From Phascolarctobacterium sp. (GTDB taxonomy: Bacteria > Bacillota > Negativicutes > Acidaminococcales > Acidaminococcaceae), in NCBI GenBank assembly GCA_004558595.1, contig SFCN01000012.1, positions 1 to 38,928 on the forward strand: a stretch of 38,928 bases of DNA. Direction: 5' to 3'. The position numbers and the translations under genes were made by a program. Positions 13,973 through 22,675 of the stretch are shown here, piece by piece (position 1 is the stretch's first letter; every line of letters begins with the position of its first letter). The notes under the pieces are model-generated. The model did no database searches, had not been told where the DNA came from, and was given only the letters and a program-made list of their open reading frames with translations.

Positions 13973-16900
13973 ATGAATGATCAAAACTTTACCCATTTAC
14001 ATGTGCATACGGAATATAGTCTGCTGGACGGTGCCTCGAAAATCTCCGAGCTGGTGGCCTATGCTAAGGAGCTGGGCATGGAGGCGCTGGCCATTACGGA
14101 TCACGGCGCCATGTATGGCGCGGTGGAGTTTTATCAGGAATGCAAGAAGCAGGGCATCAAGCCGATTTTGGGCTGTGAGGTCTATTTGACCAAGGGCTCT
14201 CATTTTGAGAAAAATAATCGTGGCATGTTCCACTTGATTTTACTGGCGGAAAATATTACGGGCTACCACAATCTGATGAAGCTGGTGAGTATTGGTCAGG
14301 TGGAGGGCTTTTACTACAAGCCCCGTATTGATAAGGAGGCCCTCAGGGCTCATAGCGAGGGCTTGATTTGTCTCAGCGCTTGTATCGCCGGTGAGCTGCC
14401 TGTGTACATTTTGCAGGATAATTTGGAGGGTGCTCGCCGCTGCATCGAGGAATATATCGATATTTTCGGTAAGGAGAATTATTTTTTAGAGATTCAGGAT
14501 CACGATTTAGAGGAGGAGCATAAGGTAACTGCCGCCTTGAAGACTTTGGCTAAGGAATATGGCCTAGGCCTTGTGGCTACCAACGATTTGCACTATGTGC
14601 GACGGGAGGATGCGGCAGCTCAGGATATTTTGCTTTGCATCCAGACTACCAGCACGGTGGATGAGCCTGACCGCATGCGTTTTCCCAATGATAGCTTTTA
14701 TTTAAAGAGCTACGAGGAAATGGCGGAGCGCTTCGGGGATTGTCCCGAAGCGTTGGCCAATACCAATAAAATCGCTGCTCGCTGTAATGTGGAGCTGGAG
14801 TTTGGTCATTTATTATTGCCGGAGTTTCCCGTGCCCAAGGGCTATGATACGGCTGGTTATTTGCGTCACTTGTGCGAGGAGGCGCTGCCCAAGCGCTATC
14901 CGGTGGTGGACGAGAAGATTCGCCAGCGCTTGGAGTTCGAGCTGAAGATTATCAATGATATGGGCTACGATGCCTATTTCCTCATTGTGTGGGATTTCAT
15001 CAATTTCTGTCGGGAAAGAGATATCCCGGTGGGCCCGGGGCGCGGCAGCGCCGCGGGCAGCGTAGTGGCTTATTTGCTCCACATTACCAATGTGGAGCCC
15101 CTGCGCTACCATTTGCTCTTTGAACGTTTCCTAAATCCTGAGCGTGTCAGCATGCCCGATATTGATACGGACTTTTGCTATGAGCGTCGTCCGGAGGTAC
15201 TGGAATATGTGGTGCAGCGCTATGGCAAGGAACGAGTAGCGCAGATCATTACCTTCGGTACGCTGCAGGCTAGAGCAGCCGTGCGTGACGTGGGCAAGGC
15301 CCTAGGCATGAGCTACGGCGCGGTGGATGAGATCGCTAAGATGATTCCCCGGGAGCTGGGTATCACCCTGGACAAGGCCTTGAATAACAAGGATTTGCGC
15401 GAAGCCTACGAAACGAGGCCTGAGGTGAAGCAGCTCATCGATTTGTCCAAGAGCGTGGAGGGGTTACCTCGCAACGCTGGTACCCACGCCGCCGGCGTTA
15501 TCATCGCGCCGCGGGATTTGCGAGAGTATGTGCCCTTGCAGCTGGGCGCTGATACGGACGGCATGATTACCCAATACGATAAGGATAAGGTGGAGGAGCT
15601 GGGCCTTTTAAAAATGGACTTTTTAGGCCTGCGCACCTTGACCGTTATCGGGGATAGTATAAAATTTATTAAAGAAACCACCGGTGAAGTGGTAGATATA
15701 GATAATATTCCCTTAGAGGATGAAGCTACCTGCGAGATGCTGCGCAGGGGCGACACTACCTGCGTCTTCCAGCTGGAATCCGCGGGCATTACTAAGCTTT
15801 TGGTGGATCTTGCGCCTACTAGCTTTGAGGATTTAATCCCCTTGGTAGCCCTCTACCGTCCCGGCCCTCTGGGCACGGGTATGGCCGAGGACTTTATCGC
15901 TGGCCGGCACGGCCAGCGCACTGCCCAGGTGCTCCATCCGCTGATGGAGCCCATTTTAGAGGATACCTACGGCGTTATTCTCTATCAGGAGCAGGTTATG
16001 CAAATCACCTCCGCTCTGGCCGGTTTCACCCTGGGCCAGGCGGATATTATGCGCCGGGCCATGGGCAAGAAGAAGGCCTCGGTGCTAGAGAGCATGCGTC
16101 AGGATTTCGTGGAGGGCGCTAAGCGTGAGCACAATATTCCTGAGCAGCTCAGTCAGCAGATTTTCTCCCTCTTACAGCATTTTGCTGGCTATGGCTTCAA
16201 TAAATCTCACTCTGTGGCCTATGCTTTGGTGGCCTACCAGACGGCCTATTTAAAGGCTCACTGGCGGCCCCAGTTTATGGCAGCTTTTTTAAACAGCGTT
16301 ATTGGCGACAGTGACAAGCTGAGCTGGTATATTTCTGTATGCCGCAACGATAAGATTGATATTTTGCCACCGGACGTTAACGAAAGCGGCTACCATTTTA
16401 CTGTTCACGGCAGCAAGGCCATTCGCTTTGGCTTAGCTGGCATCAAGAGCATGGGCGATGGGGCTGTGCAGGAAATCATCAAGTCACGGGCCAAGGATGG
16501 ACCCTTTACAAGCTTGATGGATTTTTGCAACCGGGTAAGCATGCGTTTAGTGAATAAACGCGCTCTGGAAAATCTCATTCGCAGTGGCGCTATGGATTCC
16601 TTCGGCGCCAAGCGCTCCCAGCTGCTGAATATTATGGATAGAGCCGCGGAAATGGGCGCAGCCTATCAAAAGGATAAGGCCGGAGGCCAGCTGGGCCTCT
16701 TTGATGATGAAGAAACTCTGGCGGCCTCGGAGATCAAGCTGCCTGCTCTTGAAGAGCTGCCTAAGGAAATTATTTTGCAAAACGAAAAGGAGCTTTTAGG
16801 CTTCTATGTGACGGACCATCCACTGAGCGAGTACCAAAAGGCGCTAGAGCGCTATATGCCCTTGTACCAATTCGTAGGGGAGAGCGATATTAAGGATGGG

Positions 16901-17377
16901 CAGTTCGTGCGAGTGGCTGGCATAATTTCCAACTGCTCTATTAAAAACACGAAAAAGGGCGATACCATGGCGCTCCTGACTTTGGAGGATTTCACTGGTC
17001 GGGCCAATGTGATCGTTTTTAGTCGCTTGTACCATGAGTGTCTGAGGGAAATTTTTGAAGACAATATTGTGGCCATCGAGGGTCGCTTCAGCGTGGACGA
17101 GCGTGAGAGCAAGATTGTGGCCCAGAGCGTTACTCGTTTGAGCAAGAAAGCGCCTAGTGAGGTCAAGCTGAAAATTGAGGCGTATTTGGAAAATCCCTTG
17201 GTGCAAAGGGAGCTGCTGCAGGCCTTTCAAAAATTCCATGGGGATGACGTGGTCTATCTAAAGCTGATGGGCTCTCGCAAAATCATTAAAACTACTTCTA
17301 ATTATTGGGTTAACAGTGAAGCTGAGGGCTTTAAGGAGGCCATGGAAAGAATTTTAGGCAAGGATTGCTTTGTATAA
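13973..17377 (+). CDS. dnaE: DNA polymerase III alpha subunit (DnaE)
   Basis: This 1134-residue protein is a replicative C-family DNA polymerase of normal DnaE length. It has the N-terminal PHP domain (HLHVHTEYSLLDG with His10 and His12; TDHG), the palm with PGRGSAAGSVVAYLL (about 353-367) and the catalytic PDIDTDF (Asp396, 398, 400). A helix-hairpin-helix region follows. Near 975-1015 is an OB-fold (VAGIISNCSIKNTKKGD and LTLEDFTGRANVIVF). It lacks the exonuclease insertion of PolC. In Firmicutes DnaE is typically the second polymerase beside PolC; here only DnaE is visible. AAAGGA at 13961-13966 precedes ATG. Compared with Bacillus, where dnaE lies near accDA-pfkA-pyk, here etfBA and pyk follow. 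Confidence 0.97.
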   Translation: MNDQNFTHLHVHTEYSLLDGASKISELVAYAKELGMEALAITDHGAMYGAVEFYQECKKQGIKPILGCEVYLTKGSHFEKNNRGMFHLILLAENITGYHNLMKLVSIGQVEGFYYKPRIDKEALRAHSEGLICLSACIAGELPVYILQDNLEGARRCIEEYIDIFGKENYFLEIQDHDLEEEHKVTAALKTLAKEYGLGLVATNDLHYVRREDAAAQDILLCIQTTSTVDEPDRMRFPNDSFYLKSYEEMAERFGDCPEALANTNKIAARCNVELEFGHLLLPEFPVPKGYDTAGYLRHLCEEALPKRYPVVDEKIRQRLEFELKIINDMGYDAYFLIVWDFINFCRERDIPVGPGRGSAAGSVVAYLLHITNVEPLRYHLLFERFLNPERVSMPDIDTDFCYERRPEVLEYVVQRYGKERVAQIITFGTLQARAAVRDVGKALGMSYGAVDEIAKMIPRELGITLDKALNNKDLREAYETRPEVKQLIDLSKSVEGLPRNAGTHAAGVIIAPRDLREYVPLQLGADTDGMITQYDKDKVEELGLLKMDFLGLRTLTVIGDSIKFIKETTGEVVDIDNIPLEDEATCEMLRRGDTTCVFQLESAGITKLLVDLAPTSFEDLIPLVALYRPGPLGTGMAEDFIAGRHGQRTAQVLHPLMEPILEDTYGVILYQEQVMQITSALAGFTLGQADIMRRAMGKKKASVLESMRQDFVEGAKREHNIPEQLSQQIFSLLQHFAGYGFNKSHSVAYALVAYQTAYLKAHWRPQFMAAFLNSVIGDSDKLSWYISVCRNDKIDILPPDVNESGYHFTVHGSKAIRFGLAGIKSMGDGAVQEIIKSRAKDGPFTSLMDFCNRVSMRLVNKRALENLIRSGAMDSFGAKRSQLLNIMDRAAEMGAAYQKDKAGGQLGLFDDEETLAASEIKLPALEELPKEIILQNEKELLGFYVTDHPLSEYQKALERYMPLYQFVGESDIKDGQFVRVAGIISNCSIKNTKKGDTMALLTLEDFTGRANVIVFSRLYHECLREIFEDNIVAIEGRFSVDERESKIVAQSVTRLSKKAPSEVKLKIEAYLENPLVQRELLQAFQKFHGDDVVYLKLMGSRKIIKTTSNYWVNSEAEGFKEAMERILGKDCFV

Positions 17378-17440
17378 AAAAGAAGCTTTTTTGCCTAAAA
17401 TTATGTTAAATATGCAACGGTTATGCAAGAATAGTGGAAA

Positions 17441-17475
17441 TAGACTTGCAAGTCTATACTGAAAAATGATACAAT
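17441..17475 (+). promoter_or_regulatory. etf promoter with a 16-bp palindrome over its -35
   Basis: TTGCAA (17446-17451), an 18-base spacer and TACAAT (17470-17475) with TGA before the -10. The -35 is embedded in the perfect palindrome TAGACTTGCAAGTCTA (17441-17456), a natural binding site for a dimeric regulator. The regulator is not known. The region 17378-17517 also contains an A-run/T-run hairpin directly after dnaE (17379-17396), too weak to call a terminator with confidence. Confidence 0.6.
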
Positions 17476-17517
17476 ATAGAGAGTCATGTGTATATAACAA
17501 TTGCAAGGAGGCTGCAA

Positions 17518-18312
17518 ATGAATATTATAGTATGTATCAAACAAACTCCGGATACGGAGAAGGTAAAATTCAATCCGGAAACTCGCACCCTGCTTCGTGA
17601 AGGCGTGGAGAATATTATGAACCCCTTCGATATGCAGGCTTTGGAAACAGCGCTCATCCTGAAGGATAAGTTCGGTGGTAAGGTGACCTGCATTTCCATG
17701 GGTCTGCCTCAGGCTACCGATGTGCTGAAGGAAGCTTTGGCTATGGGCGCTGACGATGCTGCCCTTATCAGCGACCGCGCATTGGCTGGCTCCGACACTC
17801 TGGCGACCAGCTTGACTTTAGCTGCTGCCATTAAAAAGATTGGCGACTACGATTTGATTCTTTGCGGTAAGCAAGCAGTGGATGGCGACACCGCTCAGGT
17901 TGGTCCGGAAATAGCTGAGCATTTGGGTCTGCCCCAAATCACCGGTACCTTGAAGCTGGATTATGTGGATGAGCGTTTCGTAGCTTATCGCGAAAATGAT
18001 AACTATTCTGAGACCTTGGCTTGCGCTGCGCCCCTTCTGGCAACTGTTAATACTGCTGAAAAGGAGCCCCGTTTTGCCAGCATTAAGGGTAAAATGAAAG
18101 CGCGTAAGGCTAAGATTCCTACCTGGACCATTGAGGATTTGGGCTTGGCGCCGGAGCAGGTAGGTCTGACCGGCTCTCCCACCAAGGTTAGAAAATCCTT
18201 CACCCCGACTCCGCCGGAAATCCACAGCGAAATCATCGCGGAAGAGGACGCGGATGTAGCTGTAGATATGCTTTTTGAAAAGCTTGTGAAAGCTGAAATT
18301 ATTACTCGTTGA
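17518..18312 (+). CDS. etfB: Electron transfer flavoprotein beta subunit
   Basis: This 264-residue protein starts MNIIVCIKQTPDTEKVKFNP and contains DLILCGKQAVDGDTAQVGPE (about 112-131), the conserved EtfB/FixA nucleotide-binding region. With EtfA it forms the flavoprotein that passes electrons between a dehydrogenase and other carriers; in anaerobes Etf can confurcate or bifurcate electrons using NADH and ferredoxin. ATG 17518 is chosen because AAGGAGG lies just upstream; a longer start at 17488 lacks a ribosome site. etfA follows 11 bases downstream. No acyl-CoA, lactate or other dehydrogenase gene is adjacent, so the electron partner is encoded elsewhere. Confidence 0.95.
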   Translation: MNIIVCIKQTPDTEKVKFNPETRTLLREGVENIMNPFDMQALETALILKDKFGGKVTCISMGLPQATDVLKEALAMGADDAALISDRALAGSDTLATSLTLAAAIKKIGDYDLILCGKQAVDGDTAQVGPEIAEHLGLPQITGTLKLDYVDERFVAYRENDNYSETLACAAPLLATVNTAEKEPRFASIKGKMKARKAKIPTWTIEDLGLAPEQVGLTGSPTKVRKSFTPTPPEIHSEIIAEEDADVAVDMLFEKLVKAEIITR

Positions 18313-18323
18313 GGTGAATGTAA

Positions 18324-19517
18324 ATGGCAATGAAAGTAGATAGAGATAAATGTATCGGCTGTGAATCCTGCACTATGGTTTGCCCCGTAGGCGCCATTAG
18401 CATGGTTGACGGCAAAGCTATGATTGATCCGGAGCAATGCATTTCCTGTGGCGCCTGTGTAGGTGAGTGCCCTGTAGAAGCGATCGCTCCCGAAGCGACG
18501 GCAAAGGCAGAGGTTGCCAATAATGAAGGCAAGGATATGTGGGTTATTTGCGAGCTGGATAAGAATGATGCTCTGCCGGTTTGCTATGAGCTCATCGGCG
18601 CCGCTAATGGCTTAGCTAAAAAAGCCGGTGACCAATGCTGCGCTGTTATCATCGGCAATGGCGTTGCCGAGCTGCCCGCCAAGATGATCGCTGCTGGCGC
18701 TGACAAAGTTTATGTGATCGACAGCGACAAATATACTGATTATCATACCGAATTATATACCGATGCTGTATGCCAGTTGGTTGAGGCCTATAAGCCCTCC
18801 GCTTTGCTGCTGCCCGCTACCATCGATGGTCGCGATTTGGCTCCCCGCATCGCGGCACGTCTGCACACCGGCCTGTGCGCAGACTGCACCGCTGTAGACA
18901 TTACCGATGATAATTTGGTAGCTTGGACTCGTCCCGCTCTGGGCGGTAACATTTACGCGACCATCGTCTGCGATGAGCATCGTCCCCAAATGGGCACTGT
19001 TCGTCCCAAGGTTTTCAAGCCCTTGGAAGCGGACCCCAGCCGTACCGGTGAGGTAATCGCCTTCACCCCGGTGGACAGAGTTGAAAACAAAGTAGAAATC
19101 CTGAAGAAGGTTCCCAATGCTGGCAGCAACTCCATTAAGCTGGAGGATGCTGAGGTTATCGCTGCCGGTGGCCGCGGCATGGGCACCCAAGAAAACTTCG
19201 ATAAGCTGGCAGAGCTGGCAGGCCTCTTCGAAAAGGGCGCTGTGGCAGGCTCCCGTGCTGTTATTGATGCTGGTTGGATGGCTCATTCCCAACAGGTTGG
19301 CCAATCCGGTAAAACCGTTACTCCGCACATCTATTTTGCCTGCGGCATTAGCGGCGCGGTACAGCATATTTCCGGCATGAAGGAATCCGACATTATTATC
19401 GCCATTAATAAGGACGCCTCCGCGCCTATTTTCAGTGTAGCTCATTATGGCATTGTTGGTGATGTGAATACTATTCTGCCGAAGCTTATTGAAAAGATTA
19501 AAGCTTATAAGGAATAA
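18324..19517 (+). CDS. etfA: Electron transfer flavoprotein alpha subunit with N-terminal 2[4Fe-4S] ferredoxin domain
   Basis: The 397 residues comprise an N-terminal ferredoxin (Cys10, 13, 16, 20 and Cys39, 42, 45, 49; CIGCESCTMVCP and CISCGACVGECP), a short linker, the EtfA N-domain and the C-terminal FAD domain with GRGMG, GSRAVIDAGW, QVGQSGKTVTP and ACGISGAVQH. The ferredoxin extension is known in EtfA of the caffeyl-CoA reductase (CarE) and lactate dehydrogenase (LctC) complexes of acetogens. It suggests direct electron exchange with ferredoxin. GAGGTG precedes the ATG. It pairs with etfB immediately upstream. A weak terminator-like hairpin lies at 19542-19572. Confidence 0.95.
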   Translation: MAMKVDRDKCIGCESCTMVCPVGAISMVDGKAMIDPEQCISCGACVGECPVEAIAPEATAKAEVANNEGKDMWVICELDKNDALPVCYELIGAANGLAKKAGDQCCAVIIGNGVAELPAKMIAAGADKVYVIDSDKYTDYHTELYTDAVCQLVEAYKPSALLLPATIDGRDLAPRIAARLHTGLCADCTAVDITDDNLVAWTRPALGGNIYATIVCDEHRPQMGTVRPKVFKPLEADPSRTGEVIAFTPVDRVENKVEILKKVPNAGSNSIKLEDAEVIAAGGRGMGTQENFDKLAELAGLFEKGAVAGSRAVIDAGWMAHSQQVGQSGKTVTPHIYFACGISGAVQHISGMKESDIIIAINKDASAPIFSVAHYGIVGDVNTILPKLIEKIKAYKE

Positions 19518-19541
19518 GCGAAGCTTATATTGTCATTACCA

Positions 19542-19572
19542 CTAGAGGCGTTCTATTTTTAGGATGCCTCTA
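19542..19572 (+). terminator. Probable weak terminator after etfA
   Basis: CTAGAGGC (19542-19549) pairs with GCCTCTAG (19565-19572) around a T-rich loop. Only CCTTATT follows, so termination may be partial. Confidence 0.45.
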
Positions 19573-19640
19573 GCCTTATTCACGCGATAATTATTCATAT
19601 TTTAGATAAAAGGAAAAATAAAACCAATAGGAGTTTTACT

Positions 19641-19835
19641 ATGTGGAAGGTATTATATATCGCTCCCACTGAAGCGCAGGCTCAAAGAATTCAACAGCTG
19701 CTGAGCGAAAATGGCTTTTTAGTAAAGGTGAAAAGCTCCGGCGGCAAGCATAATAAGGCTTTCGAAATCTGCGTCCCCGTTTCTGAAGCAGAGGACGCAT
19801 ATGAGGTTTTGTGCGAACATAAATTTCAGTGCTGA
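19641..19835 (+). CDS. Small DUF2007-like protein upstream of pyruvate kinase
   Basis: This 64-residue protein, MWKVLYIAPTEAQAQRIQQL followed by LSENGFLVKVKSS, looks like the short ferredoxin-fold-like DUF2007-type proteins (putative signal transducers) of Clostridia and Negativicutes, sometimes misannotated as glutamate decarboxylase. The pattern is beta strand, helix, beta strand with FEICVPVSEAEDAYEVL. It has a ribosome site (AGGAG, 19629-19633) and ends 15 bases before pyk, so the two are probably co-transcribed. The function is not known; placement before pyk suggests a link to glycolysis but does not prove one. Confidence 0.65.
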   Translation: MWKVLYIAPTEAQAQRIQQLLSENGFLVKVKSSGGKHNKAFEICVPVSEAEDAYEVLCEHKFQC

Positions 19836-19850
19836 GGGGGTTCGGTTCTG

Positions 19851-21602
19851 ATGAAAAAAACGAAAATTATTTGCACTATGGGTCCTAGCACTGACGATGT
19901 TTCTCTGCTTACCCAAATGATGCAGTCCGGTATGGATTTGGCTCGCTTTAACTTTTCCCATGGCGATCATGAGGATCATGGCAAGCGTTTGAGCCTGGTG
20001 CGTCAGGCGGCGGCTAGAGCAGGGAAGGTTATCGCCACCATTGCCGATACAAAGGGGCCTGAGATGCGCCTTGGCATGTTCAAGGATAATAAAATCCAGC
20101 TCAGCGAGGGTGATGAGTTTACCCTGACCACGGAGGAATATTTGGGCGACCAGCGCAAGGCTCACGTTAATTATGCTGGCTTGCCCGAAGAATTGGCTGT
20201 GGGTAGCAGCATTCTTTTGGCGGATGGTCTGCTGTCCTTAAAGGTGACGGCTATCGAGGGTCCGGAGATTAACACCATTGTGGTTAACGGCGGTGAGCTT
20301 AGCTCTCGCAAGCGTGTGGCCTGCCCCGGCATCGAGCTGAAGCTGCCATTCCTGTCCGAGCAGGATAAGGCTGATATTCTTTTTGCGGCTAAGCATGATA
20401 TGGATTATGTGGCTGCTTCCTTCGTGCAAAAGGCCGATGATGTCATCGCCATTCGCAAGGTGCTGGAGGAAGAGGGCTACCACATGGGCATCATTTCTAA
20501 GATTGAGAATGAAGCCGGTGTGAAGAATATCGACGAGATTATTAATGTTTCCGACGGAATTATGGTAGCTCGCGGTGATTTGGGCGTGGAGATTCCCACG
20601 GAGGATGTGCCCATCGTGCAAAAGGAGATTATTTCCCGTTGTAACAAGGCCGGTAAACCCGTAATCACGGCCACGCAAATGCTGGAGAGCATGATGAATA
20701 GCTATCGCGCAACCCGAGCCGAGGCTAGCGACGTGGCTAATTCCATTTTTGATGGTACAGATGTGATTATGCTCAGCGGTGAGACTGCTTCCGGTAAATA
20801 TCCCCTGGAGGCAGTGCAGACCATGGCTAAGATTGCCGAGCGTACGGAAAAATCCTTGGATTATCTGACCTTGTTTAAGAGTAAGGGCCTCAACGAGCGC
20901 ATTCATTCTACGGATGCTATCAGCCACGCTACGGTGCAGATCGCTACGGAAATTAGGGCCAACGCTATTTTGACCATCACCGAGTCCGGCTTTACGGCGC
21001 GGATGATCGCTAAATATAAGCCCTGGTCCCGGGTTGTGGCCGTATCCCGTTTGGAGAAAAGCGTGCGTATGATGCAGCTCTTTTGGGGTGTGGAGCCCTT
21101 GCTGGGGCCCTATAGCGCCAATACGGACGAAATGATCGAGCTCAGTCTGCAATGCGCTTTACATAATGGAGCCATCGGCGATGGCTCTTCCGTTGTTATA
21201 ACTGCGGGCGTGCCCATTGGCACTCCCGGCAGTACGAATTTGATTAAGGTGGTTACTGTGGGTAATAAGCTTTTAAGCGCTACCGGCATCGGCCGCAGAT
21301 CCGTTACCGGCAAGCTGTGCGTATGCAAAACCTATGATGATTTCGCTAATAAGCTGCAAAAGGGCGACGTTCTGGTTGTGGACGTGCTCAACGATGAATT
21401 TGTGCCGGCTGCTTCCGCCAAGGCCGCAGCTATTATCGCTGAGGAAGGCGGCTTGACCTCCTCCACCGCCATTGTGGGCATTACCTGCGGCTTGCCCGTT
21501 ATTGTTGGAGCTGCTCGCGCTACCAGCGCTCTTACGGATGGGGTATTGGTTACTGTGGACCCGGTTAGCGGCGATGTTTACGAAGGCGACATTAATTTAT
21601 AA
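19851..21602 (+). CDS. pyk: Pyruvate kinase with C-terminal PEP-utilising-like domain
   Basis: This 583-residue enzyme transfers phosphate from phosphoenolpyruvate to ADP, making ATP and pyruvate in the last step of glycolysis. Motifs: KTKIICTMGPS at the N-terminus, RFNFSHG near 31-37, MVARGDLGVEIP near 241-252, and the DGTDVIMLSGETASGKYP signature near 301-318. An extra C-terminal domain of about 110 residues resembles the swivelling PEP-utiliser domain known from Bacillus/Geobacillus Pyk. In this copy the position of the phosphorylatable His reads GGLTSSTAI (533-541), so it is Ser538 and the domain must be structural or regulatory. GAGGGGG precedes the ATG. No terminator separates it from the next gene. 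Confidence 0.96.
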   Translation: MKKTKIICTMGPSTDDVSLLTQMMQSGMDLARFNFSHGDHEDHGKRLSLVRQAAARAGKVIATIADTKGPEMRLGMFKDNKIQLSEGDEFTLTTEEYLGDQRKAHVNYAGLPEELAVGSSILLADGLLSLKVTAIEGPEINTIVVNGGELSSRKRVACPGIELKLPFLSEQDKADILFAAKHDMDYVAASFVQKADDVIAIRKVLEEEGYHMGIISKIENEAGVKNIDEIINVSDGIMVARGDLGVEIPTEDVPIVQKEIISRCNKAGKPVITATQMLESMMNSYRATRAEASDVANSIFDGTDVIMLSGETASGKYPLEAVQTMAKIAERTEKSLDYLTLFKSKGLNERIHSTDAISHATVQIATEIRANAILTITESGFTARMIAKYKPWSRVVAVSRLEKSVRMMQLFWGVEPLLGPYSANTDEMIELSLQCALHNGAIGDGSSVVITAGVPIGTPGSTNLIKVVTVGNKLLSATGIGRRSVTGKLCVCKTYDDFANKLQKGDVLVVDVLNDEFVPAASAKAAAIIAEEGGLTSSTAIVGITCGLPVIVGAARATSALTDGVLVTVDPVSGDVYEGDINL

Positions 21603-21631
21603 GGATAAAAGTATTGTAGAAAGATATTGCA

Positions 21632-22630
21632 ATGGACAAGATTATGGACACTGCATTAACTGAATTAGTGGTTAAAATATGCTTAGAGGTCCGTCAGGGC
21701 TTGACTCAGGAGGCAGCCGTTGACTTTGGTAAGCTAGTGGCTTCTCAAAAAAGCGCTCAGGACCATGTTTGCTGGCTAGGAGCTGTGGAGACCTGTCTTG
21801 TGACCGCGGCTAGATGTAAGCAGGTGGAGCTTGCTCAGGGCTGGTTAAGAGCCGTGAGTCCTCTGCTGGTAGGCGCGGAGCAACAGTCTGTAGCAGGATT
21901 AATAGCTGCTAGAGGCGAGCTGCTCTTGAAGCTGTGCTTTGCGGTATGCGATAAACGCTTGGAAAAGTTATTTCCCTTGTTACAGGCTCAGTGGCGGGGC
22001 TGGCTGGACGCTGTAGAGAATACTCAAGAGGTACAGCTCTTGTGCGGTGAGCTCCTGAATTTGGCAGCGAGAATGGCACGGCGGGGCTGGCGTCCGGAAG
22101 TGCGCTTTGTCCTGCGATTGGTGGCCAGAGCAGCTCTCAAGGGTGGTCGACAGAAGCAAGAGGAAAGGCTGCCCCTGTGGCGGAGCATTTTGGCTCGCTT
22201 ATCCCTGCATTTTACAGGATATGCTCGCTGGGACAGCTTCGCTAAGGCCTGTGAGGCCTATGGGGAGCTGGTATCGCTGCTGCTGCTGTTAGCGCGTCGC
22301 TCCGGTCGTAAGGATCTGCCTTGGGCTGTGAGAACCGCTTCCTTACAGCTGGCGCTGAGAACTGTACGGGATTTAGTGACCAATAATGCTCGCTCAAATA
22401 TGCAGGAGGATATGGATATCTTCCGCCAATGGTATCAATATTTGTGGCAGCTGGCGGGAGAGGATCCGGCTCGCAAGCACAAGCTGCTGCTTTTGCTGCA
22501 GCTGAGCATTCGCTATTGGCAATTGACCTTGCCTAAAAGCAGCAAAAAGCAGCTGCGCTTTTTAGAGGATTTGCTGCAGCCTAATTTAATCAACGCAGAG
22601 TATGAGGAGCTGCTGCAAAGTGTTTCTTAA
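21632..22630 (+). CDS. Unrecognised 332-residue helical protein between pyk and rbsK
   Basis: I do not recognise this protein. It is rich in Leu, Ala, Gln and Arg, has no signal peptide or clear membrane segment, and reads as a series of amphipathic helices (for example LLLLLARRSGRKDLPW and ASLQLALRTVRDLV), like helical-repeat adaptor proteins. No catalytic or metal-binding motif is visible. The reading frame is long, uninterrupted, and has codon usage like its neighbours, so it is a real gene. The start is uncertain: ATG 21632 or ATG 21644, neither with a strong ribosome site. It lies 29 bases after pyk and 45 before rbsK, so it may be transcribed with either or both. Confidence 0.7.
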   Translation: MDKIMDTALTELVVKICLEVRQGLTQEAAVDFGKLVASQKSAQDHVCWLGAVETCLVTAARCKQVELAQGWLRAVSPLLVGAEQQSVAGLIAARGELLLKLCFAVCDKRLEKLFPLLQAQWRGWLDAVENTQEVQLLCGELLNLAARMARRGWRPEVRFVLRLVARAALKGGRQKQEERLPLWRSILARLSLHFTGYARWDSFAKACEAYGELVSLLLLLARRSGRKDLPWAVRTASLQLALRTVRDLVTNNARSNMQEDMDIFRQWYQYLWQLAGEDPARKHKLLLLLQLSIRYWQLTLPKSSKKQLRFLEDLLQPNLINAEYEELLQSVS

Positions 22631-22675
22631 TATTTCCCTATTCCAGATGTCGAAATAATTTATAGAGGTGTAATC

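Noticed and set aside
20238..21152. A 304-codon frame antisense to pyk.
   Set aside because: The plus strand is unmistakably pyruvate kinase. Long antisense frames are common opposite genes with this codon usage, and it has no ribosome site or family resemblance. The same holds for the long frames at 11230-11994, 18753-19445 and 26433-27233.
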